The translations under genes were made by a program, and so were the position numbers. Of a DNA stretch of 64,000 nucleotides, positions 24,382 through 32,505 are shown piece by piece; position 1 is the stretch's first letter; every line of letters starts with the position of its first letter. This stretch comes from Crossiella sp. SN42. GTDB taxonomy: Bacteria; Actinomycetota; Actinomycetes; Mycobacteriales; Pseudonocardiaceae. The notes beneath the pieces were generated by a model. That model worked only from the letters and a program-made list of their open reading frames with translations. It made no database searches and was not told where the DNA came from. Location: the NCBI RefSeq assembly GCF_023897065.1, contig NZ_JAMHIV010000012.1, forward strand, positions 163,673-227,672. Reading direction: 5' to 3'.

Positions 24382-25206
24382 TCAGTAGCCGTAGCGGTTC
24401 TTCAGGTGCCGCCACCAGTCGCGCAGCATCCAGCGGTCGAACTCGGTGATCACCGCGGAGCTGCCTGCCTTCATGATGAAGCGGTCGACCCCGGTGGGTG
24501 TCCAGTCGTAGAAGTCGTCCAGGCCGAAGGTGTGGCCGATCTCGTGCAGCAGGATGGTCACGTCGGAGGCGTTGAGGGAGTTCATGAAGTACTCACTGCC
24601 CATCCGCTGGCCCCAGTCGCCGCCCGCTCCCCCGCCCATCCCGGCGGTGAGCCACAGCGACTGGTCGTAGTGCCGCGCCACGCCACCGGGGCAGCGCGGG
24701 TAGCTGCCGTTGCGGTTGAAGAAGCGCCCGCAACCCTCCGAGCACTGCGGCGCGTTCTCGCGGATGTCGTTGACGTAGATGTCGACGGAGTTGTCGTTCC
24801 ACTTCAGCTGGTTGCGGTCACGCACCGCCCAGCCCACCACCTTGACCGGCACACTGGCGTACGGCCAGTTGTTGTGGCCTGCCATGGCGTCCATCCACTT
24901 CTTGTACTGCCGGGCCAGCTGGGCGTGGATGGCGTCGCGCTGCGCCACGGTCACCGCCGCCGGGGAGTCCCAGCGCACGCAGAAGTTCAGGTAGCCGCGG
25001 TTGGCGAAGATCTGGTCCCAGCCGTAGTTGCGGAAGCCGTAGAGGTTCGGGTAAGTGCTTTCCTGGTGCTGCCACACCTGGTTCAGCGGGGTGACCAGGT
25101 GCGCGGGCGGTGACCAGGAGTCCGCGGCGGTGGCCGGGGTCGTCCCGGTCAGCACCAGCACCGCCGCGAAGACAGCGGCCACATAACCCTTCCAGAGCCG
25201 GATCAT
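24382..25206 (-). CDS. Secreted zinc metalloprotease (metzincin-like)
   Basis: A 274-residue exported metallopeptidase. The signal peptide is residues 1-28. The zinc motif HEIGHTFGLDD is at 221-231, the metzincin HExxHxxGxxD form, with a candidate Met-turn at FIMKAG (Met245). Three cysteine-containing loops (QCSEGCG, RCPGG) suggest disulphides. The start has a strong AAGGAGG site. Its place between sugar importer permeases and arabinofuranosidases is unusual and suggests that the substrate is a glycoprotein, for example a plant hydroxyproline-rich protein; that is inference. Snapalysin-like casein-degrading activity is an alternative. Confidence 0.85.
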   Translation of the reverse strand: MIRLWKGYVAAVFAAVLVLTGTTPATAADSWSPPAHLVTPLNQVWQHQESTYPNLYGFRNYGWDQIFANRGYLNFCVRWDSPAAVTVAQRDAIHAQLARQYKKWMDAMAGHNNWPYASVPVKVVGWAVRDRNQLKWNDNSVDIYVNDIRENAPQCSEGCGRFFNRNGSYPRCPGGVARHYDQSLWLTAGMGGGAGGDWGQRMGSEYFMNSLNASDVTILLHEIGHTFGLDDFYDWTPTGVDRFIMKAGSSAVITEFDRWMLRDWWRHLKNRYGY

Positions 25207-25223
25207 CTTTCCTCCTTCTATTC

Positions 25224-26021
25224 TCAGCCCTTCACCGCGCCGGAGGCGAACCCCCGCACGTAGCTGCGCTGCAGGACGGCGAAGAGCAACAGACAGGGCA
25301 CCGCCATGACCACCACGCCCGCTTCCAGTGCGGCGTAGTCGATTGAGCCGTGGCTCGCGGTGCGCATGTTGACCACGGCGAGCGTGGCGGTGAACTTCTC
25401 GGTCGAGTTGAGCAGGATCAGCGGCGCGAAGAACTCGCTCCACGAGGACAGGAAGGCGAACAGGCCCACCGTGAGCAGGCCAGGCCGGACCACCGGCAGC
25501 ATGATCCGCACCAGCGTGCCGAAGCTGGAGCAGCCGTCCACCCGCGCGGACTCCTCCAGCTCGACCGGCACGGCGGCGAAGCTGTTGCGCATCATGAAGG
25601 TGGCGAACGGCAGCTGGAACACCACCAGCACCACGCTCAGCCCGATCAGCGAGTCCTGTAGCCCGAACCAGCCCAGCAGCACGTACAGCGCGATCAGGAT
25701 GGTGGCGTATGGCACCATGAGGATCGCCAGGGTGAGCAGGAACAGCAGGTCGCGGCCGGGGAAGCGGAACCGGCCGAAGGCGTACCCGCCCAGCGTGGAG
25801 ACCAGCAGCGTGCCGCCGACGGTCAGCAGGCTGACCAGCACGCTGTTGAGGATGTGCCGAGGGCTGATCCCGCTGGCCGAGGTGAACAGCCGCTGGTAGT
25901 TCTCGGTGCCGAAGCCGGTCTCGGTGTGCACCGACGCCCAGCCGCTCCACACCAGCGGGAACAGGAACAGGATCGCCAGGCTCGCGCCCGTGAGGTGGTA
26001 GCCCCAGCTCGACCGTCTCAT
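25224..26021 (-). CDS. Sugar ABC transporter permease (MalG type)
   Basis: A 265-residue inner-membrane subunit of a carbohydrate uptake (CUT1) importer with six predicted helices. The EAA loop ESARVDGCSSFGTLVRIMLPVVRPGL contacts the ATPase. The N-terminal YHLTGASLAILFLFPLVWSGWAS and C-terminal FASGAVKG endings are typical for MalG homologues. The ATG overlaps the stop of the other permease gene (ATGA). No ATPase is encoded in the locus, so a shared MsiK-type ATPase elsewhere is expected, as is usual in actinobacteria. Confidence 0.92.
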   Translation of the reverse strand: MRRSSWGYHLTGASLAILFLFPLVWSGWASVHTETGFGTENYQRLFTSASGISPRHILNSVLVSLLTVGGTLLVSTLGGYAFGRFRFPGRDLLFLLTLAILMVPYATILIALYVLLGWFGLQDSLIGLSVVLVVFQLPFATFMMRNSFAAVPVELEESARVDGCSSFGTLVRIMLPVVRPGLLTVGLFAFLSSWSEFFAPLILLNSTEKFTATLAVVNMRTASHGSIDYAALEAGVVVMAVPCLLLFAVLQRSYVRGFASGAVKG

Positions 26022-26869
26022 GTGGACCTCCTGCGCAGCACGCGCAGCTGCACCGCGCTCACCACCAGCAGCACGGCCAGCAGCACCACCGAGATCCCGG
26101 CGGCTGAGCCGAGGTCCAGCCGCACGAAGGCCTCCCGGTAGATCACCATCACCAGCGAGGTGGTGCTGTTGTCCGGCCCGCCCCTGGTGAGGATCCAGAA
26201 CTGGTCGAAGGCGAGCAGCGAACCGGTGGTCATCATGGTCAGCACCAGCGCGATCGTCGGGCGCATGAGCGGCACGGTGATCCGCCGGAACAGCTGCCAG
26301 CCGGAGGCGCCGTCGATGCGCGCGGCCTCGTAGACCTCCACCGGGATGGCCTGCAACCCGGTGAGCAGGATGAGCATGTTGAAGCCCGCGAACCGCCACA
26401 GCACCAGCAGCACCGCCGATCCCAGCGCGGAATCGGGGCTGCCACTGGTCAGCGACACGTCCCCGGCCACCAGGCCGAGCCGGGCCAGCGGGCCGATCTC
26501 GTTGCTCAGCAGGCCGAGGAACAGCAGCGAGGCGCTGGCGAAGCCGAGCACCGTGGGCAGGAAGAACGCGGTCCGGTAGAACCCCACGCCCGGCCTGCGG
26601 TGCTGCACCAGCAGGGCGAGCCCGAACGCCACCGCGAACAGCAGCACCGTGATGATCACCGTGTACTTCAGGGTGAACCAGGCCGCGTTGCCGAGCAGCT
26701 CGTCGGCGGCCAGCGCGGTGTAGTTGTCCGGCGCGTTGAACGCCGGTTTGCCCAGCAGCGGCCACCGGTGCAGCGACATCCAGCCCAGGAGCCCCAGTGG
26801 CACCAGGAAGAACACCCCGACCAGGACCGCGGTCGGCGTGGCGTAGAGGGCTCCGGCCAGGCGGGACAT
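26018..26869 (-). CDS. Sugar ABC transporter permease (MalF type)
   Basis: A 283-residue CUT1 permease with six predicted helices, the partner of the MalG-type subunit encoded next. The EAA loop is EAARIDGASGWQLFRRITVPLMRPT. It lacks the long periplasmic loop of enterobacterial MalF, as normal in Gram-positives. Its start overlaps the end of the binding-protein gene region (one base between them), consistent with tight coupling. Probable cargo: arabino-oligosaccharides released by the neighbouring enzymes (inference). Confidence 0.92.
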   Translation of the reverse strand: MSRLAGALYATPTAVLVGVFFLVPLGLLGWMSLHRWPLLGKPAFNAPDNYTALAADELLGNAAWFTLKYTVIITVLLFAVAFGLALLVQHRRPGVGFYRTAFFLPTVLGFASASLLFLGLLSNEIGPLARLGLVAGDVSLTSGSPDSALGSAVLLVLWRFAGFNMLILLTGLQAIPVEVYEAARIDGASGWQLFRRITVPLMRPTIALVLTMMTTGSLLAFDQFWILTRGGPDNSTTSLVMVIYREAFVRLDLGSAAGISVVLLAVLLVVSAVQLRVLRRRST

Positions 26870-26870
26870 C

Positions 26871-28115
26871 TCAGCCCTGCCGCAGCGACTTGGTGATGGC
26901 CGAGTTCCCTTCGGCCAGCGACCGCGCGGCATCGCCGAACAGCGCCCCGCGCACGGTGCGCAGCCACGGGCTCTGCGGATCGTTGAAGGAGGCGTTGAAG
27001 TTGCGGGCATACGGCGTCCGGCCCTTGGCCACCAGGTTGTTCACCGTCACCAGCCGGGGATCCGCCGTGGCGTACTTGTTCGTCGCGAGGTCGGTGCGTG
27101 CGGGCACGCCCTTGCCCTTGGCGATGACCTCCACCTGCGCCTGCTCCGACATCGTCCAGGCCAGGAACTCCCAGGCCTGCTCGGCTTTCCGGCTGGTCGC
27201 GCCGATGCCGATGGCGTCGCCGCCGACGAAGGTGGACTCACCGCCCGCCAGGCCGGGGATGGGCGCCACGCCGAGCTTGGTGCCCTTGCTCTCGATCGGG
27301 TCCAGCCACACCGACGGTCCCGGCGCGATGCCGACCTTGCCGCTCTGCAGCGCGCCGAGCCAGGTCGGTCCGGCCTCGTCCTTGGAAGCGGGCGCGGCCA
27401 CGCCCTGCTCGTAGAGCCCGCGGTAGAGGGCGAACACCTCGGCCATCTCGGGTGAGTCCACCTTGGCGGTGCGGCCCTCGGCGTCCAGCACGTCACCGTT
27501 GGCGGCCCACACCGACGGCCACAGCGTGAACTCCACGCAGCCACCGCAGTTCCCGCCGAGGTAGGTGCCGTGCACCTCACCGCCGAGCCGGTCGATCCGG
27601 TGCGCGTGCTCGGCGAACTCGCGCAGGGTGCGCGGCGGCCGCTCGGGGTCCAGGCCCGCCTTGGCGTAGAGGTCCTTGTTGTAGAGCAGCACCGACACGT
27701 CGATGGTGTGCGGCAGGGCGTGGTTGCGGCCCTCGGCAGTGCCCGCCCGCACGTGCGAGGGCGCGATCGAGTCCTTGTGCGGCAGGGCGGCGAACCGGTC
27801 GGTGATGTCCGCCCACAGGCCCTGCGCGCTGTACTGCGGCGCGAACACCACGTCCGCGGCGAACAGGTCCGGCAAGGCCCGCGCGCCACCTGCCGAGGCG
27901 AGCTTGGCCGGGTACTCCTCGTTCGGGTAGGCGGTGACCTGGACCTTGTCGCGGTGGGTGGCGTTGTAGGCCTCGGCGTAGGCCTTGCTCACCGACTCGG
28001 TCGCCGCGCGGGTCCACAGGGTGAGCGTCACCCCGTCACCCGCGGCGTCCGTCCCGTCGGCACCGCAGGCCGCGGTGGCCAGCACCAGCGCGAGCGCCGC
28101 CAGCATCGCTTTCAC
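26871..28115 (-). CDS. Sugar ABC transporter substrate-binding lipoprotein
   Basis: A 414-residue extracytoplasmic solute-binding protein of the CUT1 family. The lipobox LATAAC gives lipidated Cys17. Typical segments include VTLTLWTRAAT at the mature start, PDLFAADVVFAPQYSAQGLWADI, and the DVSVLLYNKDLYAKAGLDP strand-helix pair. Its GTG start is preceded by AAGGAG. It lies immediately behind the cytoplasmic GH127 gene and in front of two permease genes, which makes it the specificity determinant of the importer. Confidence 0.93.
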   Translation of the reverse strand: MKAMLAALALVLATAACGADGTDAAGDGVTLTLWTRAATESVSKAYAEAYNATHRDKVQVTAYPNEEYPAKLASAGGARALPDLFAADVVFAPQYSAQGLWADITDRFAALPHKDSIAPSHVRAGTAEGRNHALPHTIDVSVLLYNKDLYAKAGLDPERPPRTLREFAEHAHRIDRLGGEVHGTYLGGNCGGCVEFTLWPSVWAANGDVLDAEGRTAKVDSPEMAEVFALYRGLYEQGVAAPASKDEAGPTWLGALQSGKVGIAPGPSVWLDPIESKGTKLGVAPIPGLAGGESTFVGGDAIGIGATSRKAEQAWEFLAWTMSEQAQVEVIAKGKGVPARTDLATNKYATADPRLVTVNNLVAKGRTPYARNFNASFNDPQSPWLRTVRGALFGDAARSLAEGNSAITKSLRQG

Positions 28116-28142
28116 GGTCTCTCCTTTGAGACGTGGCGCGGA

Positions 28143-30032
28143 TCAGGCCGTGGGCAGCCAGACCCGCATGGTGGCCGGGCCCCGGCGGGCCCAGCGGTGG
28201 TAGGGAACCAGCCGCAGCGCGGCCGGCGGGCCAGGCAGCCCGGCATGGTCGCCGTAGGGCCAGGAACGGTCCTCCGGCAGGCCGGAGCGGGTGCGCACCA
28301 GCGCGCCGTCGCCGTCGGCCACCGGGGCGGACCCGGTGTCGACCCGCAGCGCGTCGAGATCAACCTCGCCCAGCGACTCGGCGCACAGCACGAGCGGGCC
28401 GCGTTCGACCGCGACGCAGCCGCGCACCGCGTCGATGCGCGGATCCGGCCAGGTGAAGCGGGGCCGCATCGGCAGTTCCAGCCGGAGCTGCTCCCCCACC
28501 GCGAAGTCCCGGTGCACCACGACCTCCCCCGGCTCGACCGGGCGGCGCTCCTCGCCCACCACGAGCACCGCCCCGCTCGCCCAGGCCGGCACCCGCAACG
28601 TGATCGACCAGGGACCACCGCCGGTCCGCGTCACCCGCACGGTCACGGTGCCCTGCTCGGGGTAGGCGGTGCGCACCTCCAGGCCGGCCTGGCGCCCGTC
28701 GGCCAGCCGCGCGGAGATCTCGCAGTCGGTGTACTGGTGCAGGCGCAGCCCGGTCTGGTCCGCGGTGCCGACGTAGGAGGCCAGGCTGGCCAGCAGCCGC
28801 GCCAGGTTGGGCAGGCAGCAGGAGACCTCGAACCACGGCGCCCGCGATCCGCCGCCGACGCCCAGCCGCTCGCCGTCACCGGGCACTGAGCGGGCGGCCG
28901 CGCGCTGGTGCAAGGTGTTGGTGTAGAAGAAGCTCCGGCCGTCGTCGCCGATCGCCGCCGCGATGAGGTTGTGCAGCAGGCGTTCCACCACCTCGGCGTA
29001 GCGGCCCTCGCCGGTGGCCAGCAGCAGCCGCCAGGCCAGCATGATCGCGGCCACCCCGGCGCAGGTCTCCGCGTAGGCCCGGTCCGCGGGCAGCTCGAAG
29101 TCCTCGCCGAAGGACTCGTCCTGGTGCCGCGAGCCCATGCCGCCGGTGAGGTGGGTGCGCCGGGCCCAGGCGTGGTCGAACTGGGCGATCACCGCGCCCA
29201 GCAGGTCCTCGTCACCGGTCTCCACCGCGACGTCCACCGCGCCGCTGGCCAGGTACAGCGCGCGCACCGCGTGCCCGCGCAGCGTGCTCGCCTCGCGCAC
29301 CGGCACGTCATCGCTGAAGTAGGACCAGCCGAACTCGTGCGCGGGCAGGCTGCGGAAGCCGCGCCGGGCCAGGAACAGCGCGGCCTGGTCGAGGTAGCGC
29401 TGCTCCCCGGTCACCCTGGCCAGCTCGACCAGCGCGGTCTCGATCTCCGGATGTCCGCACACCCCGGGCAGGCCGCCCTGGCCGAAGGTCGCGCAGACGT
29501 GGTCGGCGGCGCGGCGCGCGATCTCCAGCAGCGGCCCGGCCCCGCCGGTGCGGGTGCGCGCCACCGCGGCCTGCAGCAGGTGCCCGGTGCAGTAGAGCTC
29601 GTGGCCCCAGGCGAGATCGCTGTACCGGGGCGGCTGCCCGTGCCTGCCGAAGGCGGTGTGCGCGTAGCCGTCCGGGGACTGCGCCGCGCCGATCATCCCG
29701 GTCAGCGCCTCGATCCGGGTGTCCAGATCGGCCGCGGCGGTCCGGCCGTGTTCCCAGGACATCGCTTCGACGATCTTGTAGACCTCGGAGTCGGAGAACT
29801 CCCGCCCGCGCCGCTGCGGTGAGCCCGCGCCCGCGGCCACGGTGGTGAAGTTGCCGGTCCAGCCGAGCTTGTCCATCCAGTTCAGCGCGTGCTCCAGTGT
29901 CACCGCGCCGTTGACCTGTTGGCGCTGCGCCCAGAAGCCACCGGTGAGGCGCACCTCGTCCATCCCAAGTGGACGGAGCGCGCCCCGGGACGGGACTACC
30001 GGCCCGATGCCGCTGTGGGTGTTGCCTCGCAT
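28143..30032 (-). CDS. GH127 beta-L-arabinofuranosidase, cytoplasmic
   Basis: A 629-residue enzyme of GH127 (DUF1680), which releases L-arabinose from beta-L-arabinofuranosyl units such as Hyp-linked di- and tri-arabinosides. The zinc/catalytic residues are Glu322 and Cys324 (AYAETCAG) and Cys405-Cys406 (EVSCCLPN), with Cys406 in the nucleophile position of HypBA1. There is no signal peptide, so it should act on imported oligosaccharides. Its likely promoter overlaps the LacI operator just upstream. The start at 30032 gives the family-typical VPSRGALRPL N-terminus; an ATG at 30050 is also possible. It is the first gene of the locus. Confidence 0.9.
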   Translation of the reverse strand: MRGNTHSGIGPVVPSRGALRPLGMDEVRLTGGFWAQRQQVNGAVTLEHALNWMDKLGWTGNFTTVAAGAGSPQRRGREFSDSEVYKIVEAMSWEHGRTAAADLDTRIEALTGMIGAAQSPDGYAHTAFGRHGQPPRYSDLAWGHELYCTGHLLQAAVARTRTGGAGPLLEIARRAADHVCATFGQGGLPGVCGHPEIETALVELARVTGEQRYLDQAALFLARRGFRSLPAHEFGWSYFSDDVPVREASTLRGHAVRALYLASGAVDVAVETGDEDLLGAVIAQFDHAWARRTHLTGGMGSRHQDESFGEDFELPADRAYAETCAGVAAIMLAWRLLLATGEGRYAEVVERLLHNLIAAAIGDDGRSFFYTNTLHQRAAARSVPGDGERLGVGGGSRAPWFEVSCCLPNLARLLASLASYVGTADQTGLRLHQYTDCEISARLADGRQAGLEVRTAYPEQGTVTVRVTRTGGGPWSITLRVPAWASGAVLVVGEERRPVEPGEVVVHRDFAVGEQLRLELPMRPRFTWPDPRIDAVRGCVAVERGPLVLCAESLGEVDLDALRVDTGSAPVADGDGALVRTRSGLPEDRSWPYGDHAGLPGPPAALRLVPYHRWARRGPATMRVWLPTA

Positions 30033-30056
30033 AGCCACATCACGCACCATGGACGC

Positions 30057-30070
30057 CGAAAACGATTTCG
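30057..30070. promoter_or_regulatory. LacI-family operator
   Basis: CGAAA-ACGA-TTTCG is a palindrome with a central CG, the standard LacI/GalR half-site arrangement. It lies between the GH127 start and the divergent LacI gene, 24 bases before the former and 64 before the latter. Confidence 0.65.
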
Positions 30071-30134
30071 ACAATGGACCATTCGAGGCAGTGGCCGTCG
30101 AACACGCAGTCGATACCGCGTCGAAAGGATCTTG

Positions 30135-31232
30135 ATGGGCAGGCGCCGGTCGGAGGCGGTGACACTGGCGGATGTGGCCAGGCTGGCGGGTGTCTCGATC
30201 GCCACCGCGTCGAAGGCGATCAACGACCGGGACGAGGTGGCCGCGGCCACCCGGGCCCGCGTGCTGCGCGCGGCGACCGAGTTGTCCTTCCAGCCCAACG
30301 CCCTGGCCCGCAGCCTGACCTCCGGCACCACCCGCGCCATCGGCCTGCTCACCGACGACCTGGGCGGCCGGTTCGCCATGCCGATCCTGCTGGCCGCGGA
30401 GAACGCGCTGGCCAACGAGGAGATGTCGGTGCTGCTCTGCGATGCCCGCGGCGATCCGGTCCGGCGCAGGCAGCACATCCGCACGCTGCTGGCCCGGCAG
30501 GTCGACGGTTTCCTCATCGTGGGGCACAGCAACGACATCCGCCCGTCAGTGACCGCCGACATCCCGGTGCCCGTGGTGTACGCCTACTGCCAGAGCGCCG
30601 ATCCGGCCGACCTCTGCCTGGTCTCCGACGACGCGGGCGGGGCGCGGCTGGCCATCGAGCACCTGATCTCCTTGCGGCGCAGGCACATCGCGCACATCAC
30701 CGGCCCGCAGGGCTATCAGGCCGCGCGGGTGCGCGCCGTCACCGTCCGCCAGGTGCTGGCCGAGCACGGGCTGCCGCTGGCCGGTGGCGAACCGCGCTAC
30801 GGCGAGTGGTCGCAGCGCTGGGGCAGGCAGGCCGCACGTGAGCTGGTCACGGACACCCAGGACGTCGACGCGGTCTTCTGCGGCAACGACCAGATCGCGG
30901 CCGGGGTCACCCAGGTCCTGCCGGAGCTGGGCCTGCGGGTGCCCGAGGACGTCGCGGTGGTGGGTTACGACAACTGGGAGATCTTCGCCGAGGACGGCGA
31001 TCCCTCGCTGACCACGATCGACCTGGATCTGCCCCAGCTGGGCACGGCCGCCGTGCGGCACCTGCTGGCCGCGCTCCGCGGCGCACCGGCCACCGGCGCG
31101 GTGCGGCACCCGGGCCGGCTGGTGGTGCGGGAGTCCACGGCGCGAGCTCCGGCCGGCCTCCTGGTCAGTCCCGGAACACCTCCGCCGCCGCGCACACCCG
31201 CACCGTGCCGCCGGGGTGGATGCCGGTGCTGA
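30135..31232 (+). CDS. LacI-family transcriptional regulator
   Basis: A 365-residue regulator. Residues about 8-60 are the LacI HTH with hinge (TLADVARLAGVSIATASK, then FQPNALARSL), followed by a periplasmic-binding-like sugar sensor (GLLTDDLGGRFAMPIL, then DAVFCGNDQIAAGV). It most likely represses the divergent arabinoside locus and releases on binding a breakdown sugar. The ATG has an AAAGGA site 5 bases upstream. LacI proteins normally end near VVREST; here about 27 extra residues rich in Pro, Arg and Cys follow, read from DNA that also encodes the end of the converging isochorismatase-like gene. Confidence 0.92.
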   Translation: MGRRRSEAVTLADVARLAGVSIATASKAINDRDEVAAATRARVLRAATELSFQPNALARSLTSGTTRAIGLLTDDLGGRFAMPILLAAENALANEEMSVLLCDARGDPVRRRQHIRTLLARQVDGFLIVGHSNDIRPSVTADIPVPVVYAYCQSADPADLCLVSDDAGGARLAIEHLISLRRRHIAHITGPQGYQAARVRAVTVRQVLAEHGLPLAGGEPRYGEWSQRWGRQAARELVTDTQDVDAVFCGNDQIAAGVTQVLPELGLRVPEDVAVVGYDNWEIFAEDGDPSLTTIDLDLPQLGTAAVRHLLAALRGAPATGAVRHPGRLVVRESTARAPAGLLVSPGTPPPPRTPAPCRRGGCRC

Positions 31233-31707
31233 GGATCCGGTTGTGCCGGTTGACGATCTGCTCCGCGCTCAGCCCCGCCTCGGGGTCGCCCTCGGCGGCC
31301 GGGGCGTGGCCGTCGCCGACCAGCAGCACGTCCAGGCCGTGGCTCAGCGCGGACCGGGCGGTGGCGTCCACGCAGTAGTCGGTGGCCACGCCGGTCAGCA
31401 CCACGGTGTCCACGCCCCGCTCGGCGAGCAGGGCCGCGAGATCGGTGCGGTAGAAGGCATCCGTGGCGGTCTTGGGCACCACCACGTCCGTTGGCGCAAG
31501 GCCCAGCCGCGTGCTCAACTGGCTGCCCGGCGACTCGGGGTCGAACAGCGTGCCGGGGTCGCCGGTCTGCCGCAACGCGATCACCGGCACACCCCGGTCG
31601 CGGGCGGTGCGCGCCAGCGCGGCGATCCGGTCGGCCAGTGCCGCCCCGCGCCAGATCAGCGGGATCAGCACCTCCTGCATGTCCACGATCAGCAGCGCCG
31701 GCCTCAT
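31165..31707 (-). CDS. Isochorismatase-family cysteine hydrolase
   Basis: A 180-residue hydrolase with the complete catalytic triad Asp9 (LLIVDMQ), Lys79 (VVPKTATDAFY) and Cys112 (TDYCVDATARSAL), plus the cis-peptide motif GVATD. Such enzymes hydrolyse amides (nicotinamide, N-carbamoyl compounds) or isochorismate; the short length and triad fit a nicotinamidase-like or unknown amidohydrolase. Its ATG overlaps the stop of the MerR gene (ATGA at 31704-31707), so the regulator probably controls it. The 3' end overlaps the LacI gene by 68 bases. Confidence 0.9.
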   Translation of the reverse strand: MRPALLIVDMQEVLIPLIWRGAALADRIAALARTARDRGVPVIALRQTGDPGTLFDPESPGSQLSTRLGLAPTDVVVPKTATDAFYRTDLAALLAERGVDTVVLTGVATDYCVDATARSALSHGLDVLLVGDGHAPAAEGDPEAGLSAEQIVNRHNRILSTGIHPGGTVRVCAAAEVFRD

Positions 31708-32438
31708 GTCCGGGCCGCCTGTGCCGCGGCCTTGCGGCGGTGGTCCAGCTCGGCGAAGATGCGCTGCCAGGTCGGGGATGCCTCGGCGACCCGGGAGAAG
31801 GCGAACCGCGCCTGGTCCGCCTCGCTGACGTCGTGGCCGCGCTGGAGCTCCCAGGCGTAGAGCTCCTCGATGAACTCGTCCACCCGGGGATCATCCGGCT
31901 CCCAGCTGAGCGACTCGTCGCAGCGCAGGAACAGGCGCACCGTCTCCGGGTCCTCGAAGCTGGCCTTCTTGGCCGCCGCCCACTCCGGCACGGCCTCAGG
32001 GTCCAGTGCCTGCAACAGGATCCAGGTGTCGCGTTCCAGCCGCAGCGTGGGTTCGCTGACCCCGAGGGCGCGCATCCGGTCCAGGTTGGCGACCACCTCC
32101 GGCGGCAGCACCAGCCCGTCGCCGCTGACCAGTGCGGCGATCCGGCGGCGGTGCTCGGCGAGCTGGTCCATCTTGCGCCGCAGCTCCGCGTCGAGGTCGG
32201 CCACGGCCTCGGCGAACTCGGCAGGCTGGGCGTGCCGCAGCGCGTCGATGCGGGCCAGCGGCACCCCGGCCTCGGCCAGGGTCTTGATCCGGATCAGGTC
32301 CACCGCCGCCTGCGCCGGGTAGCGGCGGTAGCCGGAGGAGTCGCGTTCGGGCTCGGGCAGCAGGCCGACCTGGTGGTAGTGCCGGACCGCGCGCACGGTC
32401 ACGCCCGCGGTGGCCGCGAGCTGGCTGATGGTGAGCAC
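31704..32438 (-). CDS. MerR-family transcriptional regulator
   Basis: A 244-residue regulator with an N-terminal MerR HTH (LTISQLAATAGVTVRAVRHYHQVGLLPEPERDSSGYRRY) and a long helical C-terminal domain without cysteines suited to metal binding, so probably a sensor of an organic ligand or of protein state (TipA-like length but no TipAS motif recognised). GTG at 32436-32438 is chosen because a leaderless -10 box (TAGACT) stands 7 bases upstream. It forms a two-gene operon with the isochorismatase-like gene. Confidence 0.88.
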   Translation of the reverse strand: MLTISQLAATAGVTVRAVRHYHQVGLLPEPERDSSGYRRYPAQAAVDLIRIKTLAEAGVPLARIDALRHAQPAEFAEAVADLDAELRRKMDQLAEHRRRIAALVSGDGLVLPPEVVANLDRMRALGVSEPTLRLERDTWILLQALDPEAVPEWAAAKKASFEDPETVRLFLRCDESLSWEPDDPRVDEFIEELYAWELQRGHDVSEADQARFAFSRVAEASPTWQRIFAELDHRRKAAAQAART

Positions 32439-32445
32439 CGGCCCG

Positions 32446-32451
32446 AGTCTA
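32446..32451 (-). promoter_or_regulatory. -10 box, leaderless promoter of the MerR gene
   Basis: Minus-strand TAGACT, 7 bases before the GTG; no ribosome site. Confidence 0.45.
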
Positions 32452-32505
32452 GCGGGCGACCGCCCGCGCACTGCGGGAAGTCACAGCCCTGGCGCAGGCC
32501 GATTG

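Noticed and set aside
19008..24388. Two very long plus-strand frames (867 and 1022 codons)
   Set aside because: Antisense to clear secreted glycosidases with catalytic residues in place; low-complexity Val/Gly/Arg-rich translation and no ribosome sites.
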